Below, piece by piece: positions 27,589-35,529 of a stretch of DNA of 39,695 bases (positions are counted from its first letter, which is position 1; each line of letters starts with the position of its first letter). Below the pieces are notes generated by a model. It saw only the letters and a program-made list of their open reading frames with translations. It was not told where the DNA came from and did not search any database. The position numbers and the translations under genes are program-made. The stretch is from Aureococcus anophagefferens (Eukaryota > Sar > Pelagophyceae > Pelagomonadales > Pelagomonadaceae). The stretch covers positions 291,359-331,053 of the forward strand of contig NW_008705578.1 of NCBI RefSeq assembly GCF_000186865.1, given 5' to 3'.

Positions 27589-30280
27589 TCACGCGGACCA
27601 GCGGCGGTCGCCGTCGTCGCGCTTCCGGCGCGAGCGGCGCTTCGTCCGCTTCTTCGTGAGCTTGAGCACGTCGGCCTCGCTCATGCGGCCGCGCTTGACG
27701 AGGCTGTTGGCGATCTCCGTCTCCAGGAGGTCGCCCTCGGCCGGGTACTGGGCCTTGATGGCGTTGAACGCGTCGCGCGAGAGCACGTGGACGCGGACGC
27801 AGACGAGCGCGCGGACGTCCGTCGACCGGCGGGCCGAGAAGATGAGCCCGAGCTCGCCGATGATGTCGCCCTCGTGGAGGATCTTGAGCGTCTTGGGCTG
27901 CTGGGTCTCGTCGGCCGGAGGCAGCACGACGGCGACGCGGCCGCCCGTGCCGATGAAGCCCATCCACGGCGACGTCTCGCCCTTGCGGAGGATCGTGTCC
28001 CCGGGCAGGTAGACGGTCGTGAAGAGCCGCTCGACGACGGCCTCGACGAGGCCCGCGCAGGCCTGGACCCGGGGCGACTGGAAGAGCGGGTTTGCCCGGA
28101 GCATCTCCGCGAAGAGGTGCATCTTGACCTCGTTGCGGAGCGCGGGCGACAGGTCCCCGAGGAAGCCGCCGCCCTTGGGCGCCGCGCCCGCGCCGCCGGC
28201 CGGGGCCCCGCGGCCGTCGCCCAGCAGGCTCCCCCGGTCCAGGTGCCAGACGTGGCGGTAGTACTCGCAGACGCGCCGCCGGAGGTCGCGGGGCAGGTGC
28301 ATCTGCGCCATGCGCCGCGACACCTCGGAGAGCTTCGCGCGCTGGTGCGTCTCCTCCGTTTCCAGACCCTGCAGCGCGACGGCGATGGCCCCAACCACAG
28401 AAGCCTGGAGGCCGCAGCCGTAGACGGCGAGCGCCGTCGCGAAGGCCGTCTCGGCGTCGCTCAGCGGGTCCTCGGCGCCGAAGCCCATCAAGAAGGAGAA
28501 CGCGACGTACGCGCAGCGCAGGTAGAGCGGCCCCGGCGCCACGAGCGCCCAGGCGACGCCCGGGGCGTCGCAGCACTGGGCGCAGGCCAGCGGGTCCGCG
28601 CGGCGGAGCGGCGCGGCGCAGGGCTCGCCGCAGCCGCCGCCGAGCGCCGCGCACGCGTTCAGGTCCGGCGCCTCGAGGCCCCGGCTCCGCGCGAAGGCCG
28701 TCGACATGAGGCCCCGGAAGGCGCAGGCGCTCCAGTGCAGGTTCAGACACAGAAACACGCCGATCTGCACCATCCGTAGGAAGGCGGTCGCGTGGACGTG
28801 CTCCTCGGCGACGTGGAAGAGCTTGCCGCCGCGCGCCACCCTCAACAACCGCAGCAGGAGCAGGTTCCGGTGGCCCGCGCCGACGCGCGCGAGGACCAAA
28901 TTGAAGGGGAAGACCGTGACGAAATCCAGCAGGAACCAGCGGGACCGCAGGTAGCGCCGCGCGATCGCGCGGCCGTCGCGGACCTCGCGCTCGCCCGCGT
29001 AGAACCCCGTCCGCAGGTTCACGAGGATGTCGCCCGCGAAGACGGCCGTCGCCGCGCGGCGGCCGAGCGCGAGCGCGCCGGCGCCGCTTTCGAGGAAGCT
29101 CAGCTCCAGGGGCGTCGCGACGGCCTCGTAGCAGACCGCGGCGGCGAGCACGGCGTCCCACGCCGCGCGCGCGTACGACGACCGGCCGAGCGTGAAGTCG
29201 CCGTCGAGGCCCCAGCGCGCGCGGAGCGTGCCGCGGCCACCCTGCTCCTGGGCCACGAGCATGGAGTCGAGGGCCGGCGACGCGAGCACGGACGCGAGGC
29301 GCCGCCGGGGCGCGCCGGCGCCGCCGGACGCCTCGTGCGCGGCGACGGCCTCGTCGAGCTCGCAGGGCCGCACGGCCGTCGCGCGGCGCCGCTCCCAGAA
29401 GCGCGCCGCCGCGCCGCCGAAGACCGTCGGCCGCCGGCTCCGGCCCGCGCCGCCGCCGAAGACCGTGCCCCGCCGGCGGCCGACGCGCTCGAGGCGGCCC
29501 CGGGAGCTCGCCCAGCGCCGCGGCTCGGGCGAGCCCTCGGCGGGCGAAACCCCGGCCCCGCGCGGCGCACCGAGCGCGAGGGCCGGCGCGCCCCGCCGGA
29601 GCGGCGGCGGCTTGGCCACGGGCTCCTCCGGCGGCCCGTCGTCGTCGTCGTCGGACGTGTCCCCGCGCGCGTCCGTCGCCGAAGACGCCGCGGGCTCGCT
29701 CGGCGGCCGCGCGGACGACAGCGACAGGACGCCGCTCGACACGGACCCGCCGCAGGAGCTCGCCTCGACGGCGCCGACGCGGCCCTCGAGGCGCTGGGTC
29801 GTCTCGAGCAGGAGCCGCAGCCCGAAGCCCTGCCTGCGTTTCGGGAGGGGGGCTTCGCGCGGGGCGGGGCCCGGCTCTCGCGGCGCCGGAGGCCGACCGC
29901 GTCAGCTCGTCGTGCATCTCCTGGAGGAGCCGCAGCTGGGCGTCGTCGCCCGGCGAGACGCTCTCGCGGCCGCGCGCGCCGAAGCGGCGCGGCGCCGCGG
30001 CGAGCGCGCCCGCGACGCGGTCCCGGGGCGGCGCCAGCGGCAGCACGGCGTGCGTGTGGCGCCGGAGCGGCGGCACGCCGCGGTCGAAGCGCACGAGCGA
30101 CGCCGCCGCCGTGGGGTCCGACGCGCGGTGGACGCGCGCCGACGCCGACGCCGACGCTCGCGCGAGCGCGCGCGACGCGGCCGAGCCCCAGCTCGCCGCC
30201 GCCTTGGGGGCGCGCGCCGGGCGCGACCGGGGACTGCGCGGCGGGCCGAGGGGCGCGGGGCGCGACGCGGGCAGCGCCAT
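27589..30280 (-). CDS. Six-TM cation channel with cyclic-nucleotide-binding domain (2 exons)
   Basis: CDS = complement(27589..29833, 29898..30280), 875 aa. The N-terminal ~380 residues are mostly disordered, with a short coiled coil (LLQEMHDELTR joined to LLLETTQRLEGRV). S1-S6 follow: ARAAWDAVLAAAVCYEAVAT (S1), VFAGDILVNLRTGF (S2), YLRSRWFLLDFVTVFPFN (S3), LLLLRLLRVARGGKLF (S4, few charges), FLRMVQIGVFLCLNLHWSAC (S5). The pore is YVAFSFLMGFGAEDPLSDAE (filter GFGAED near 578-583). A C-linker (EYYRHVW) leads to the CNBD with VYLPGDTILRKGE and EGDIIGELGLIF. The layout matches EAG/HCN/CNG channels. GFG recalls ERG-type potassium filters, but the following AED is unusual. The start at 30280 is the least certain part. 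Probably plasma membrane, gated by voltage and/or cyclic nucleotide. Confidence 0.8.
29834..29897 (-). other. 64-nt intron of the CNBD channel gene
   Basis: The coiled-coil segment is split between two frames. A GT-AG intron (donor ACGCG|GTCGGC, acceptor AAACGCAG|GCAGG, phase 2) joins ELTR to QGFGLRLLLETTQ without a stop. The acceptor is preceded by a C-rich tract. There is no other GT within the overlap that keeps the frame. Confidence 0.65.
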
Positions 30281-30655
30281 GGGCCGGCGGGCGGCGGCGC
30301 GCGGGGCCGGCGGGGCGGCGCGGCGGCGGCGACGACGCGCAGTCGCGCGGTGGCGGGGCGGGGGGTCCCGGAAGCGCGGGGCGGGGCTGTGGAGTCGTGG
30401 ATCGGGGATGGCGGGCGGCGGCGCGCGGGCGACGGCGCGGGGCGACGTGGAGCGCCGGCAAGGGCCCTGTCCCTTGGGCCTTTTGAGGGCCGAAGCATGG
30501 AGAGGGCCATGGCCTTTTGGGCTGCCCAGAGGTCGACGATGAAGTCCGGGATGAAACAACTCGCGTTTCAAACAAACTGACGCGCGCAGCCGGCGAAAGT
30601 GGCAGAGCGAAGCCTGGAGGAGTGGACATCCAGGAGCGCACGGTGCCGCGGGACC
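30281..30655. promoter_or_regulatory. 375-bp divergent intergenic region
   Basis: Between the outward-facing starts of the channel (30280, minus) and the presequence protein (30656, plus). It is GC-rich up to 30470, then carries two related gggccttttg/ggccttttggg words (30477-30524) and a less GC-rich stretch (30540-30600) that is the best promoter candidate. If the channel starts further upstream, part of this is coding. Confidence 0.4.
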
Positions 30656-31354
30656 ATGATCCTCGCGCGGCTCGTCTGCTGCGTGCTCGCCGTCGCGGAC
30701 GCGCTCAGCCTCGCGCCGTTCGCGCGGCCCGGCGTCGCGCCCGGCGACGGGGCGGAGCCCCTGGGGCAGCCCGACATGGAGGTCCTGAAGCAGGCGCGGC
30801 GCGATTCCCTGAGCAATCACGCCATCTTCATCGACGATCGCGAGGAGCCCGACCCGCTCCTCGTCGCGCGGTCGCGCGAGCTGCTCGTGTCCCTCTGGCA
30901 CGGCGTCGACCGGTCGGACCTCCTCGACGAATCCTTCGTCTTCTCGAGCCCCCGCCGGATCCAGGGGTACGTCTCGTTCAACAAGACGACCTGGGCGACG
31001 CACCTCGTCGCCGTCCGCGACGCCCTGTTTTCGGAGGCGACGCCGACGTTCTATGGCTTCGGGCGCGATCCGTTCGATTCGCGGAGCATCTCGTTCCTCG
31101 TCCGCGCGGAGCGCAAGGCGTCGAGCCCGCCGCGCCAGTGCCTGCTCTCCTTCGGCGACGGCGACGACGCCAAGGCCGTCCTGCTGACCATCGGCCGGCC
31201 CCTGCCGAGCAGCCCCGCGCTCGCGCTCGACGCGGAGCGGTGCGAGGACGCGCCCCGGGAGGCGCCGAAGAAGGGCGGGCGCTCCGTCGTGAACAGCGTC
31301 CGGAGCCTCTTCGGCCCGCGGGTGGAGGATGGGGAAGGGAAATTTGGCTTTTAG
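30656..31354 (+). CDS. Unknown protein with plastid-type bipartite presequence
   Basis: 232 aa. The ATG at 30656 (GGACCATGAT) opens a signal peptide, MILARLVCCVLAVADALSLA, directly followed by PFARPG. The A-LSLAPF junction resembles the ASAFAP-type cleavage motif of stramenopile plastid presequences, though Leu rather than Phe sits at the key position. The body (LLVARSRELLVSLWHGVDRS, then FVFSSPRRIQGYVSFNKTTW and PTFYGFGRDPF) has the alternating helix/strand look of an NTF2/SnoaL-like fold, but no family is certain. The C-terminus is basic, then short and disordered. Possible plastid or thylakoid factor; function unknown. Confidence 0.6.
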   Translation: MILARLVCCVLAVADALSLAPFARPGVAPGDGAEPLGQPDMEVLKQARRDSLSNHAIFIDDREEPDPLLVARSRELLVSLWHGVDRSDLLDESFVFSSPRRIQGYVSFNKTTWATHLVAVRDALFSEATPTFYGFGRDPFDSRSISFLVRAERKASSPPRQCLLSFGDGDDAKAVLLTIGRPLPSSPALALDAERCEDAPREAPKKGGRSVVNSVRSLFGPRVEDGEGKFGF

Positions 31355-32220
31355 GGTATGTTGAATTAGATGTCTCTTGTAAGGTAGTTGAACGCACCTT
31401 TCCGGAAACGAGCCACTGCCGGCTAAGCTAAAGTTAACCGGTTCAAAGAGCAGCGAAGCCGTGCAGTTTTGACGTCACGGCTTTGCCTGGCTCCGGGCTC
31501 GGACGCGCGATGCAGCGGTTCCAGGACTTGGCGCGGCGCTCGGTCTGTGGACCATGTCGCGCCTTGGGCCCGGCTGCGAGTCGCTCGGGAAAGACCATCG
31601 GTCGAAGGCGAGCAACTTAGTTCGCGTCGGGGCAGCCCGTGGATGACGAGAACGGCCGTTAACGGTGGGGGGCGACCGACGAGGGGCCCAACTTAGTTCC
31701 AGGGGGCGTTTGGTGTGACCAACTTCGAAGAAACACCCCCTGGGATGTCTCTCCCGAGGGGACTGTCCGGGTGTGGTCACACCAAACGCCTCATGCATTG
31801 CGCGGTGAGCACCGTGTCACCCGCGGCGCCGCACGCCTCCCGGAGGCGGTGAGGTGATCTCGATCAAATCCACTCGAGCCGAAGAGCTGCCGCGAGGGCA
31901 TCTGGTCGCCCCCATGACGAACGATTCCCGACGCTCTGTGACTCGAAGGGGACCGAAAATCGGGTCGGGGGAAGCTGCCGCGCCTCATTCCACCCCCTGG
32001 GGCTGCCCGTTTGCGTCGCCTCGCAATCGTCCGGATGTCGCGTCTTTTCATGTGCCTCACCCACATGTTTGCGGACCTCAAAGCCACTGGGATCGTTGCA
32101 CGTCGCTGCATATTCGAGGAGCGCGGGGCCCTCTAAGGTGGAGATTCCACCATCGGCCGCTGAAATGCTCGCACGAGAGACCGTCTCTTAGCTACGGATT
32201 ACTGCAGCATTGCTTCGAAG
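31355..32220. other. 866-bp intergenic region with two hairpin elements
   Basis: The longest gene-free gap before the satellite, and clearly lower in GC than its neighbours. It holds a perfect 8-bp hairpin (aagccgtg 31456-31463 / cacggctt 31476-31483), two copies of caacttagttc (31613-31623 and 31689-31699) and the 17-bp inverted-repeat element listed separately. Open frames here show no family resemblance. Probably mobile-element debris plus the promoter of the next gene. Confidence 0.5.
31705..31790. repeat. 86-bp element with perfect 17-bp terminal inverted repeats
   Basis: GGCGTTTGGTGTGACCA (31705-31721) is answered by its exact reverse complement at 31774-31790, with 52 bases between. 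A second inverted pair overlaps it (ccaggggg 31699-31706 / ccccctgg 31736-31743). MITE-like, but I see no flanking target duplication. Confidence 0.7.
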
Positions 32221-33393
32221 ATGTGCTTGTTCAACGACGGCTCATTCGCAGCCGTAGCTGGTGGTGCATTTTGCGCTTGTTTTGGCCAGCACGATGTGCA
32301 GCAACCTGGAACATCCGAAACCACGACGCCGATGAGTGCCGCAGCGATCGTCGAGGCCGACGATGAGAGCACGACGCCGATGAGTGCCGCAGCGATCGTC
32401 GAGGCCAACGACGAGGCGCTGGCGGCGTCGCTGCTGCGGGCCATGCCTCTGCCGCCCGCCGCGGGCCTCGCGTTGGGCCTCTGCGGCCTCGCGGCCATCG
32501 TCGAGGAGACCGTCGGCGTCGCACCCGTCGTCGTCTGCGCCCTCGCCGGCGCGTGCGCGCTGCTCCTCGCGATCGCGGCCCGGGCGGCGCTGCGCGGCGG
32601 CCGCGCGCTCCGGGACGAGCTCGCGGCGCCGCGCGTCGCGTTCGCCTACGCGGTCTACGAGATGGCGCTCGTCCTCGCGCTGGGGCGCGCGACGGCCGGC
32701 GCCGCGCCGGCGCTCTACGCCTGCGCGGTGCTCCAGCTCGGCCTCCTCGGCGCCTTCCTCGCCGCGTGCGCCGCGGCGGGCGCCGCGCCCGAGCCGTACT
32801 GGGCGCCGCCCTGCGTGGGCAGCGGCGCGACGTGCATCGCCGGGGCTTTCGCGCTCGGGCCGAAGCATTGGTTGATCCTCTCGTCCTGGATCCTGGCCTG
32901 CGCGGGCGCGGTGCTCCTCGCGCCCGCGGCGACGCTCCGCGTCGCGCGGGACGACGCGGTCGCGAACGACGCGACGGCGTTCATCCTCCAGGCGCCGTTC
33001 TCCATGCCCGGCCTCGCCTTCGGCGCCATGCGGCGCGCGGGCGGCGCCGTCTTCGGGGGACGCGCCGACGCGGCGCTGGGGCACGCGCTTTTCGCGGCGT
33101 CGACGGTCGGGCTCGCGGTCGCCGTCCTCGCGGCGTGGCGGCGAAGGCGCGCGATCTTCGACCACTTCGAGCCGAAGTGGGCCGCGCTCACCTTCCCCTT
33201 TTGCCTCTCGGCGCTGTGCGCGCTCGGATATTCGAAAGGCGGCGGCCTCGCGCTCCGGATCTACGCCCTCGCGCTCGCGGCGGCCGCGGCCGCCCTCGTC
33301 GTCTGCGTCGCCGCGGGCGACGCGCGCTTGCTCGTGGGGGCGCTCCGCGAGAGGCGCCGAGGAAACGAAAGCGGGAAGGGTAGTCCGATCTAA
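32221..33393 (+). CDS. Ten-TM-type membrane protein, TDT/SLAC1 (TehA)-like
   Basis: 390 aa from the ATG at 32221; later in-frame ATGs (for example in the 16-residue repeat near residue 38) could be the true start. After a variable N-terminus with a duplicated TTPMSAAAIVEA segment there are about nine or ten hydrophobic helices. Examples are AAGLALGLCGLAAIVEETVG, ALYACAVLQLGLLGAFLAAC and LILSSWILACAGAVLLAPAA. The segment FDHFEPKWAALTFPFCLSAL resembles the F-x-P-x-WW-x-x-(T)FP signature of tellurite-resistance/dicarboxylate and SLAC1 anion channels. That is the only family evidence, so the assignment is tentative. The C-terminus is a short basic tail. Confidence 0.55.
   Translation: MCLFNDGSFAAVAGGAFCACFGQHDVQQPGTSETTTPMSAAAIVEADDESTTPMSAAAIVEANDEALAASLLRAMPLPPAAGLALGLCGLAAIVEETVGVAPVVVCALAGACALLLAIAARAALRGGRALRDELAAPRVAFAYAVYEMALVLALGRATAGAAPALYACAVLQLGLLGAFLAACAAAGAAPEPYWAPPCVGSGATCIAGAFALGPKHWLILSSWILACAGAVLLAPAATLRVARDDAVANDATAFILQAPFSMPGLAFGAMRRAGGAVFGGRADAALGHALFAASTVGLAVAVLAAWRRRRAIFDHFEPKWAALTFPFCLSALCALGYSKGGGLALRIYALALAAAAAALVVCVAAGDARLLVGALRERRRGNESGKGSPI
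32323..32418 (+). repeat. Two 48-bp tandem units inside the membrane-protein ORF
   Basis: Period exactly 48 (32323-32370, 32371-32418). The first 36 bases of both units are identical (start acgacgccgatgagtgccgc), and the rest differs at a few positions. In frame it encodes TTPMSAAAIVEA-(D/N)-DE twice. A recent in-frame duplication, or the remains of a shared 5' sequence. Confidence 0.9.
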
Positions 33394-33480
33394 GCTAGCT
33401 TCACCTTGCAGTGTTGTTGCCCTCAACACCGAGAGGCTGAGGCCGCTCTGCGAAGTACTGGGAGCTCGTGAGAGGCTGGC

Positions 33481-33545
33481 GCGTGGCTCTGCGAAGACTT
33501 CGCGCGGCAACGAGCACTTGGCGTGGCTCTGCGAAGACTTCGCGC
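33481..33545 (+). promoter_or_regulatory. Duplicated palindromic element upstream of the FrnE-like gene
   Basis: A 25-bp sequence occurs twice without a mismatch (33481-33505, 33521-33545, period 40). Each copy contains the palindrome GCGAAG-A-CTTCGC. A degenerate third half (gctctgcgaagtact) lies near 33445. The second copy ends 7 bases before the ATG at 33553, so the pair sits in the promoter or 5' UTR. Confidence 0.6.
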
Positions 33546-33552
33546 TGCGAAC

Positions 33553-34260
33553 ATGAGCGCGGCCGTCGCAAAGGGCACGAAATTGACCGTGGAGGTCTAC
33601 AGCGACATGGTGCGAAACCGGAGGAGACAACCGAAACCGCGACGCTTTAGACACCGACCTCCGTCGTAGGCGTGACCCTGGTGCTGGGTCGGGAAGAAGA
33701 ATCTCGACCTGGCCCTGCAGCGGCTCCCCGCGACGGCGTCGAGCGAGGTCTGCTGGCACCCGTTCATGATCGACCCGAACACGCAGCCGAGCGGCGAGGA
33801 CTACAAGGCGTACAACCGGCGGCGCTGGGGCGGCGACGGCTGGACGCGCTCGCTGCGGGCCAAGGGCCGCGCCGTCGGCGCGCCCTTCGCGAACTGGCAG
33901 ACGTGGCCGCACACGATGCGCGCGCACCAGCTGATGATGTTCGCGCCGCACGAGAAGGAGCACGAGCTCAAGGAGCGCCTCTTCGAGGCCGTCTACGAGC
34001 GGGGCGAGAACATCTCGGACCTCGAGACGCTCTGCCGCATCGCCGGCGACGCGGGCCTCGACACGGCCGGCTTCCGCGCGGTCGCGGACACGCGGGCGGC
34101 GCGCGACGGCGTCAACCGCGAGTGCGCGCAGGCGAGCGCGCGCGGCGTCCAGGGCGTGCCCTTCTTCATCGTCCACGGCGCCGAGGACAAGCAGCCCATC
34201 GGCTTCAGCGGCGCCGTCGACCCCGACGAGTTCGAGAAGATCCTCCGCCAGGTCCTGTAG
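33553..34260 (+). CDS. FrnE/DsbA-family thioredoxin-fold protein, candidate selenoprotein (2 exons)
   Basis: CDS = join(33553..33609, 33670..34260), 215 codons plus stop. Exon 1 encodes KLTVEVYSDM, the first strand of the FrnE/2-hydroxychromene-isomerase group of DsbA-like proteins. After a 60-nt GT-AG intron, exon 2 reads A-TGA-PWCWVGKKNLDLAL. The family has CPWCxxGK here, so TGA (33673-33675, codon 21) stands exactly at the catalytic first Cys and would encode selenocysteine. The rest is intact: CWHPFMIDPNTQPSGEDY, a helical insert, GVQGVPFFIV with the cis-Pro, FSGAVDPDEFEKILRQVL, stop TAG. A SECIS-like hairpin follows the stop codon. If TGA were a true stop, the conserved downstream 194 residues would have no start before Met at 33766 and would lack the active site. 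Confidence 0.78.
33610..33669 (+). other. 60-nt intron of the FrnE-like gene
   Basis: GTGCGA...CGTAG, phase 0 on both sides, joining SDM to A-Sec-PWCW. The frame of exon 1 (ends Met, 33609) and exon 2 (starts GCG, 33670) is the same, but the intron contains an in-frame stop (tag near 33648). No other AG lies between it and the ccctggtgctgg active-site codons, so any splice must retain the TGA. Confidence 0.65.
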
Positions 34261-34273
34261 CGCGCGCGCGCGC

Positions 34274-34335
34274 GCGGCCGCAATGACCGCCCCGGGACGC
34301 GGGACGCGGTCCCGCCCGGGGCGCGACGACGCCGC
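34274..34335 (+). promoter_or_regulatory. SECIS-like element in the 3' UTR
   Basis: A 5-bp basal helix (gcggc 34274-34278 / gccgc 34331-34335) is followed by a 4x4 internal loop. Next is the quartet: ATGA (34283-34286) facing cGA (34324-34326), which gives tandem G.A pairs followed by a C.C pair. A perfect 9-bp helix II (34288-34296 / 34315-34323) leads to a 5' bulge ACG and a 6-bp ministem (34300-34305 / 34309-34314). This is the type-2 SECIS layout, except that the bulge has AC where AA is usual. Folded by eye only. Confidence 0.5.
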
Positions 34336-34529
34336 TACCGCGCCGCTTCTCCCCTTCTTAGATCACGTGTGCAGCGACGCCGTCGCTCGGACCGGCAAAC
34401 GTTCCCCCTACGCGCCGCGTCGCCGAAGGGGCGCCCCGCCGCGCGACCCGATCGCACGTCGAACCGAGTCCCGTTACGAAAGGCGCGGTCCATCGCGAGA
34501 GGGCGGCCCGCCGCCGCGGCCAAAAAAGC

Positions 34530-34977
34530 CTACCTCTTCTTGCCTTTGCGTTTTTTCCCGCCGTCTCGTCGCTGCGCCGCCGCCTCGGCCTCGGCGGCCG
34601 CCTGCGCCTCGGACTCGGCGGTGAGCGCCTCGACGTCGCTGCCGCACATGGCGGCCATGAGCCAGAGCTGGAGCGCCTCGAGTCGTCGGAACTCGGCGGC
34701 CTGGTCCGTCTTGTAGATGAGCCACTGCGCGCGGGGGTTTCGCCGTCGAGAACGTCCGCGCGGGTCGCTCGGCGGCGCTCGCCTTCGCGCGCGCGGCGCG
34801 GCGCGCGCGGGGGCGGGGCGGGGACGCACGCACCAGCTCGTCGTTCGTTGCGCGCAGGGTCATGGTGCCCTCGTGGTGCTTGTATTTGAGCACGAATCGC
34901 ACCTTCGCGGGGTCGCTGGCGTAGAGCTCCTTGACCTTCGTCGCGAACTCGTCGATGCTCGACGGGCGCTGCGCCAT
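34530..34977 (-). CDS. SRP9: Signal recognition particle 9 kDa protein, SRP9 (2 exons)
   Basis: CDS = complement(34530..34724, 34834..34977), 112 aa. SRP9 binds the Alu domain of SRP RNA with SRP14 and slows elongation. Exon 1 reads SSIDEFATKVKELYASDPAK then VRFVLKYKHHEGTMTLRATND, matching the family core (EF...LYxxDPxKxRxVLKYxHxxGxLxxKxTDD). Exon 2 continues WLIYKTDQAAEFRRLEALQL (family: CLxYKTDQAQDxKKxEKxxxxL). The tail, after Ala/Glu repeats, is basic (RRDGGKKRKGKKR), longer than the 86-residue human protein and probably RNA-binding. ATG at 34977 (in ccatgg). It is convergent with the FrnE-like gene, so their 3' UTRs share the 269-bp spacer containing the SECIS-like hairpin. Confidence 0.9.
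34725..34833 (-). other. 109-nt intron of SRP9
   Basis: Donor CTG|GTGCGT, acceptor CGCGCAG|TGG, phase 0. It joins TNDEL to WLIYKTDQ, exactly as the family alignment needs. The intron is very GC-rich, with a C-rich stretch right after the donor. Confidence 0.85.
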
Positions 34978-35529
34978 GGTGCCGAGGACCGCGCCGGGAC
35001 GCACACCGGGACCGGTAAGGCGCTCGACGACGCGCCCGACGACAGCTCGCAGCACCTCGCCCAAAAGCTGCTGGCACCACGGCGAGCCTCACCCCGGCCA
35101 GCGGCCTCGCGATCGAGCGCCACCGGAGGCGTCGCCGGAGATCTAGAGGCCCCGCACGCCTCCCCGCGCCGGTGTACAGGTAGGGGCGCGCGCGGGCGAT
35201 GCAGTCGCAGCGACCGCGGAGGGCGCTGGAGCTGCGTGATCCGCGGCGCTGCGGCGGCGCGTCAGAAGACGCGACTCGGACTCGGACGACCGACGTCGAC
35301 CGTCGTGACCGTCGACCCTCGCGGCCGCGTGCCTCGACAGGGCGTGCGCCGTCGCCGCCGCGCCCGACGGCTCCGGCGCCGCCGCGGCTCTCCGGTCGGA
35401 GGAAGACCGGCTCGCGATGCTACGAGGCGCTGCGCGCCCACGGCCTCGCGTCCCCGCCGCTGCGGCACGCGCGAAAACTTCCAACCAAGCTGCAATATCC
35501 AGCCAAGCAGCGAAGTAAAAAGCTGTTAT
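34978..35529. other. 552-bp divergent intergenic region
   Basis: Between the SRP9 start (minus) and the Myb-protein start (plus). An open frame runs through most of it in phase with the Myb protein, but it has no ATG of good context and no recognisable content, so I treat it as non-coding. The last 70 bases before 35530 are AT-richer (ctgcaatatccagccaagc, gtaaaaagctgttatatg) and are the likely core promoter. Confidence 0.45.

Noticed and set aside
27377..31003. One 1,208-codon minus-strand open frame spanning the channel and presequence genes
   Set aside because: Only 29898-30280 of it is used (channel exon 1). The remainder is out of frame with the channel core and antisense to the 30656-31354 gene.
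31430..31500. Possible tRNA T-arm (ccggttcaaagagc)
   Set aside because: The flanking bases do not pair to make the 5-bp stem, and no acceptor or anticodon arm can be folded around it. Elsewhere I found no cloverleaf by eye.
33670..33680. TGA as the end of a tiny exon-1 peptide or as an intron remnant
   Set aside because: No AG lies between the TGA and the ccc-tgg-tgc codons, so splicing cannot remove it, and the flanking family motif is intact. A sequencing error (TGC to TGA) remains possible and is given as a test.
34717..35529. N-terminal extension of the Myb protein into the upstream open frame
   Set aside because: The frame overlaps the SRP9 intron and exon 1 on the other strand and has no ATG in good context. 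The doublet ATG at 35530/35533 after an AT-rich patch is the natural start.
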